A DNA stretch of 8,056 bases from NCBI GenBank assembly GCA_013002645.1, contig JABDJF010000600.1:1-8056 (forward strand). Direction: 5' to 3'. The translations under genes were made by a program, and so were the position numbers. Positions 6,061 through 8,056 of the stretch are shown one piece after another (position 1 is the stretch's first letter; the number at the start of each line of letters is the position of its first letter). Under the pieces are notes generated by a model that had not been told where the DNA came from, made no database searches, and was given only the letters and a program-made list of their open reading frames with translations. Origin of the DNA: Myxococcales bacterium (lineage in GTDB: Bacteria; Myxococcota_A; Polyangia; Polyangiales; Houyiibacteriaceae).

Positions 6061-7365
6061 TTGAAACGCGAAATTCGAGTTGGGATCTGCGGATGCGGCG
6101 TGATCGGCGAAGGCCTGGTGAAGGTCTTGCTCGAGCACTCCGACGTCATCCGCGCGCGTGCGGGCGCGTCCGTGCGGCTTGCAGCAGTCGCGGACAAGGA
6201 CCCGGCCCGGCTCGACATCGTTCGCGCACTGGCTCCGAGTGTCGCTTTGCTCGACGACGCGTTTGAGCTCGCCAAGCGGGACGACGTCGATATCGTCGTC
6301 GAGCTCATCGGCGGCGTCGACGTTGCGGAGCGCTTGGTGCAGACAGCCTTGGAGGCCCACAAACACGTCGTCACGGCGAACAAGGCATTGCTCGCCGAGC
6401 GCGGCGCGGCTTTGTTCGACCTCGCCGCGGACAATGGCTGCGATTTGTATTTCGAGGCCGCCGTGGCTGGCGCCATCCCGGTGATCCGCGTGATTCGAGA
6501 GTCGCTCGCTTCCGATCACATCCGTTCGGTCCGGGGCATCATCAACGGGACCAGCAACTATATTTTGTCCAGCATGGCCAATGAAGGGGCGGCGTTCGCC
6601 GACGCGCTCAGGGCCGCACAAGCGGCTGGGTTTGCCGAGGCCGACCCAACGCTCGACATCACCGGCGGCGATGCCGGTCACAAGCTAGCGCTCATCGCAG
6701 GCCTTGCATTCGGGGCTCGCGTCCTGCCGAGCGACTTTCTGACCGAGGGCATCGAGCAGGTCGATCCACGCGACATTCAATATGCGCGCAATTTCGGCTA
6801 CGTAATTCGGCCCTTGGCAGTGGCAGAGCGCCTAGAGAACGGTGCGCTGGACTTGCGCGTCCATCCAGCCTTGGTGCCAAAGAGCGACCCGCTGGCTCAC
6901 GTCGACGGCGCGCTCAACGCCGTCGCGATCCAAGGTGAGATGGTCGGGCCGAGCTTCTTGTCGGGCCTCGGGGCTGGTGCCGGTCCGACGGCGACCAGCG
7001 TCGCGGGCGACGTCATCGACATCGCGAAGAATACTCTCGCCGGCGCGCCCGTGAGGCGATGGCACCTCCCGTCGGAAGGCGAGCAGCAGCTTCAAGCAGC
7101 CGGCGATTTGTCATCCCGCTACTACCTTCGATTTTCCGTGAGAGACGAATCCGGCGTTCTCGCATCGCTCTCTGGCAAGCTGAGCGACTCCGGCATTTCC
7201 ATCGAGGTGATGGTTCAGGACAGAGACGCCGGCGACGGCGGCACGGCGACCATCGCGATCCTGACGCACCATGCGCGCGAAGGCGAAGTCCGAGCCTCGC
7301 TGAACGCGATCGACGACACGCATCTGACGACGGCCCCAACCCACCTCATTCGCATCGTTGAATGA
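6061..7365 (+). CDS. hom: homoserine dehydrogenase with C-terminal ACT domain
   Basis: Catalyses NAD(P)H-dependent reduction of L-aspartate 4-semialdehyde to L-homoserine, the branch step toward threonine, methionine and isoleucine; cytosolic. 434 aa, the usual length. TTG 6061 is chosen from GGAGGT at 6049-6054 and the family N-terminus. The Rossmann domain begins VGICGCGVIGEG (Gly11, Gly13, Gly16), followed by ELIGG (81-85) and HVVTANKALLA with Lys108. The catalytic domain holds GIINGTSNYIL (159-169), GFAEADPTLDITGGDAGHKLA with Glu193, Asp204 and Lys208 (the spacing of the yeast enzyme's catalytic trio), and SGLGAGAGPTATSVAGDV (301-318). An ACT domain (about 354-432, YYLRFSVRDESGVLASLSGKL) probably binds threonine for feedback inhibition. 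It is a monofunctional enzyme with no fused aspartokinase and is divergent from selO. No key residue is missing. Confidence 0.96.
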   Translation: MKREIRVGICGCGVIGEGLVKVLLEHSDVIRARAGASVRLAAVADKDPARLDIVRALAPSVALLDDAFELAKRDDVDIVVELIGGVDVAERLVQTALEAHKHVVTANKALLAERGAALFDLAADNGCDLYFEAAVAGAIPVIRVIRESLASDHIRSVRGIINGTSNYILSSMANEGAAFADALRAAQAAGFAEADPTLDITGGDAGHKLALIAGLAFGARVLPSDFLTEGIEQVDPRDIQYARNFGYVIRPLAVAERLENGALDLRVHPALVPKSDPLAHVDGALNAVAIQGEMVGPSFLSGLGAGAGPTATSVAGDVIDIAKNTLAGAPVRRWHLPSEGEQQLQAAGDLSSRYYLRFSVRDESGVLASLSGKLSDSGISIEVMVQDRDAGDGGTATIAILTHHAREGEVRASLNAIDDTHLTTAPTHLIRIVE

Positions 7366-7396
7366 GCGACCTCCGACCGGAGCCGGGATACGGTGC

Positions 7397-8056
7397 TCAT
7401 GCGGCCGGCGTGTGTCGCCGGGTCGCTTCGCTCCGGACGTAGGCGCAGGCTGCAACCAACTGCGGCACGAAGTTCGAGTCGCGGGCGGCGCATGCGAAGT
7501 GGTCGCCGTGGACCTCGAACGATTTGGCGCCGGGGATCGCCGCGGCCATCGCGTACTGACGTCGCGTCGGCACAATTTTGTCTCGAGTCGTGATCACGAC
7601 CGCGGTCGGCACCGTGATGTTCGACACCCAGTCGCGTGACGAGAAGCGTAGAACCGCTCGAGTGGCCTGGGCGAGCAACGCCGGATCGCTGCCCGACATC
7701 TCGCGGCGGACGAAGGCTTTGGCCTCCGCGCCCCGCACCGTCTTGCCCATGTTCTCGATGATTTGCCCGCGCACGAACGTGGGCGCCAACCGGGCGCCGA
7801 CGACGGCGCCAGGCAAGACCGCGCGGGTCAGGATGGGAAACTGCAGCGGCGTGAAGTACCTCGAGGTCGCGCAGAGCACGAGGCCAATCACTCGGTCCGG
7901 ATGCCGGTTCCAACAAAGCTTGGCGATCGGGCCGCCCATCGAATAGCCAACTGCAATGAAGCGGTCGATGCCGAGCTGGTCGGCCACGGCAATGACGTCG
8001 TCCGCACAATCCTTGAGTCGAAACGAGCGGCTACGAATCCCCTGGCCGTGGCCGCG
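7397..8056 (-). CDS. alpha/beta hydrolase, N-terminus beyond the window edge
   Basis: The - strand frame is open from the right edge (8056), giving 219 readable residues and then a TGA stop at 7397-7399. The first visible residues, RGHGQGIRSRS, form the usual arginine/glycine loop before the helix leading to the nucleophile. The nucleophile elbow is VGYSMGG with Ser39 of the readable part. The acid is in TTRDKIVP (Asp159) and the histidine in VHGDHFACA (His186), so the triad is complete. A helical cap lies between about 64 and 125. This is the general alpha/beta hydrolase fold 1 pattern; the substrate (ester, lipid or other) cannot be told. The N-terminal strands and oxyanion HG motif are missing only because of the window edge. 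GTG 7987 is not a believable start, since conserved sequence lies upstream of it. Convergent with hom, 31 bases apart. Confidence 0.9.
   Translation of the reverse strand, partial: RGHGQGIRSRSFRLKDCADDVIAVADQLGIDRFIAVGYSMGGPIAKLCWNRHPDRVIGLVLCATSRYFTPLQFPILTRAVLPGAVVGARLAPTFVRGQIIENMGKTVRGAEAKAFVRREMSGSDPALLAQATRAVLRFSSRDWVSNITVPTAVVITTRDKIVPTRRQYAMAAAIPGAKSFEVHGDHFACAARDSNFVPQLVAACAYVRSEATRRHTPAA

Noticed and set aside
7371..7382. CTCCGACCGGAG inverted repeat between hom and the hydrolase as a terminator
   Set aside because: Only 4-5 bp with a very small loop and no T-tract on either strand.
7215..8009. 264-aa open frame on the - strand
   Set aside because: It is a shadow of the alpha/beta hydrolase and hom genes; the composition is Arg/Pro/His-rich with no domain pattern, while the other frame has a full catalytic triad.

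Overview
The window is GC-rich and densely coded. It looks like the chromosome of a myxobacterium-like organism (Myxococcota, possibly Polyangia). The reasons are an AgmX/PglI-type domain, a lipoprotein with a Gly/Ala/Ser-rich linker straight after its lipobox, several exported proteins in a row, and weak Shine-Dalgarno sites. This assignment is inference from protein style; no rRNA or marker search was possible. I see no mobile elements, CRISPR arrays, tRNAs or rRNAs, and no gene-free stretch longer than about 190 bases.

Left part (1-1138, + strand): the C-terminal portion of an AgmX/PglI-type protein, followed with an ATGA overlap by a glutathione S-transferase-like gene. Middle (1139-4422, + strand): a 186-base leader containing a hairpin, then three tightly spaced genes for exported proteins. 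These are the N-terminal half of a DUF4331 protein (signal peptide), the C-terminal half of a DUF4331 protein (now a separate lipoprotein), and a TPR lipoprotein. After 79 bases, which hold a plausible promoter, comes a small secreted protein of unknown function.

Right part: selO (protein AMPylase, - strand) is convergent with the small secreted gene. It is divergent from hom (homoserine dehydrogenase with ACT domain, + strand) across about 115 bases that hold candidate promoters in both directions. hom is convergent with an alpha/beta hydrolase (- strand) that is cut by the right edge.

The housekeeping and metabolic genes (selO, hom, GST, hydrolase) look ordinary and intact. The most unusual item is the DUF4331 pair. 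One domain family appears to be divided between two adjacent genes with independent export signals, one soluble and one lipid-anchored, and a TPR lipoprotein follows directly. My reading is that they act together as a cell-envelope complex; the sequence alone cannot prove this.
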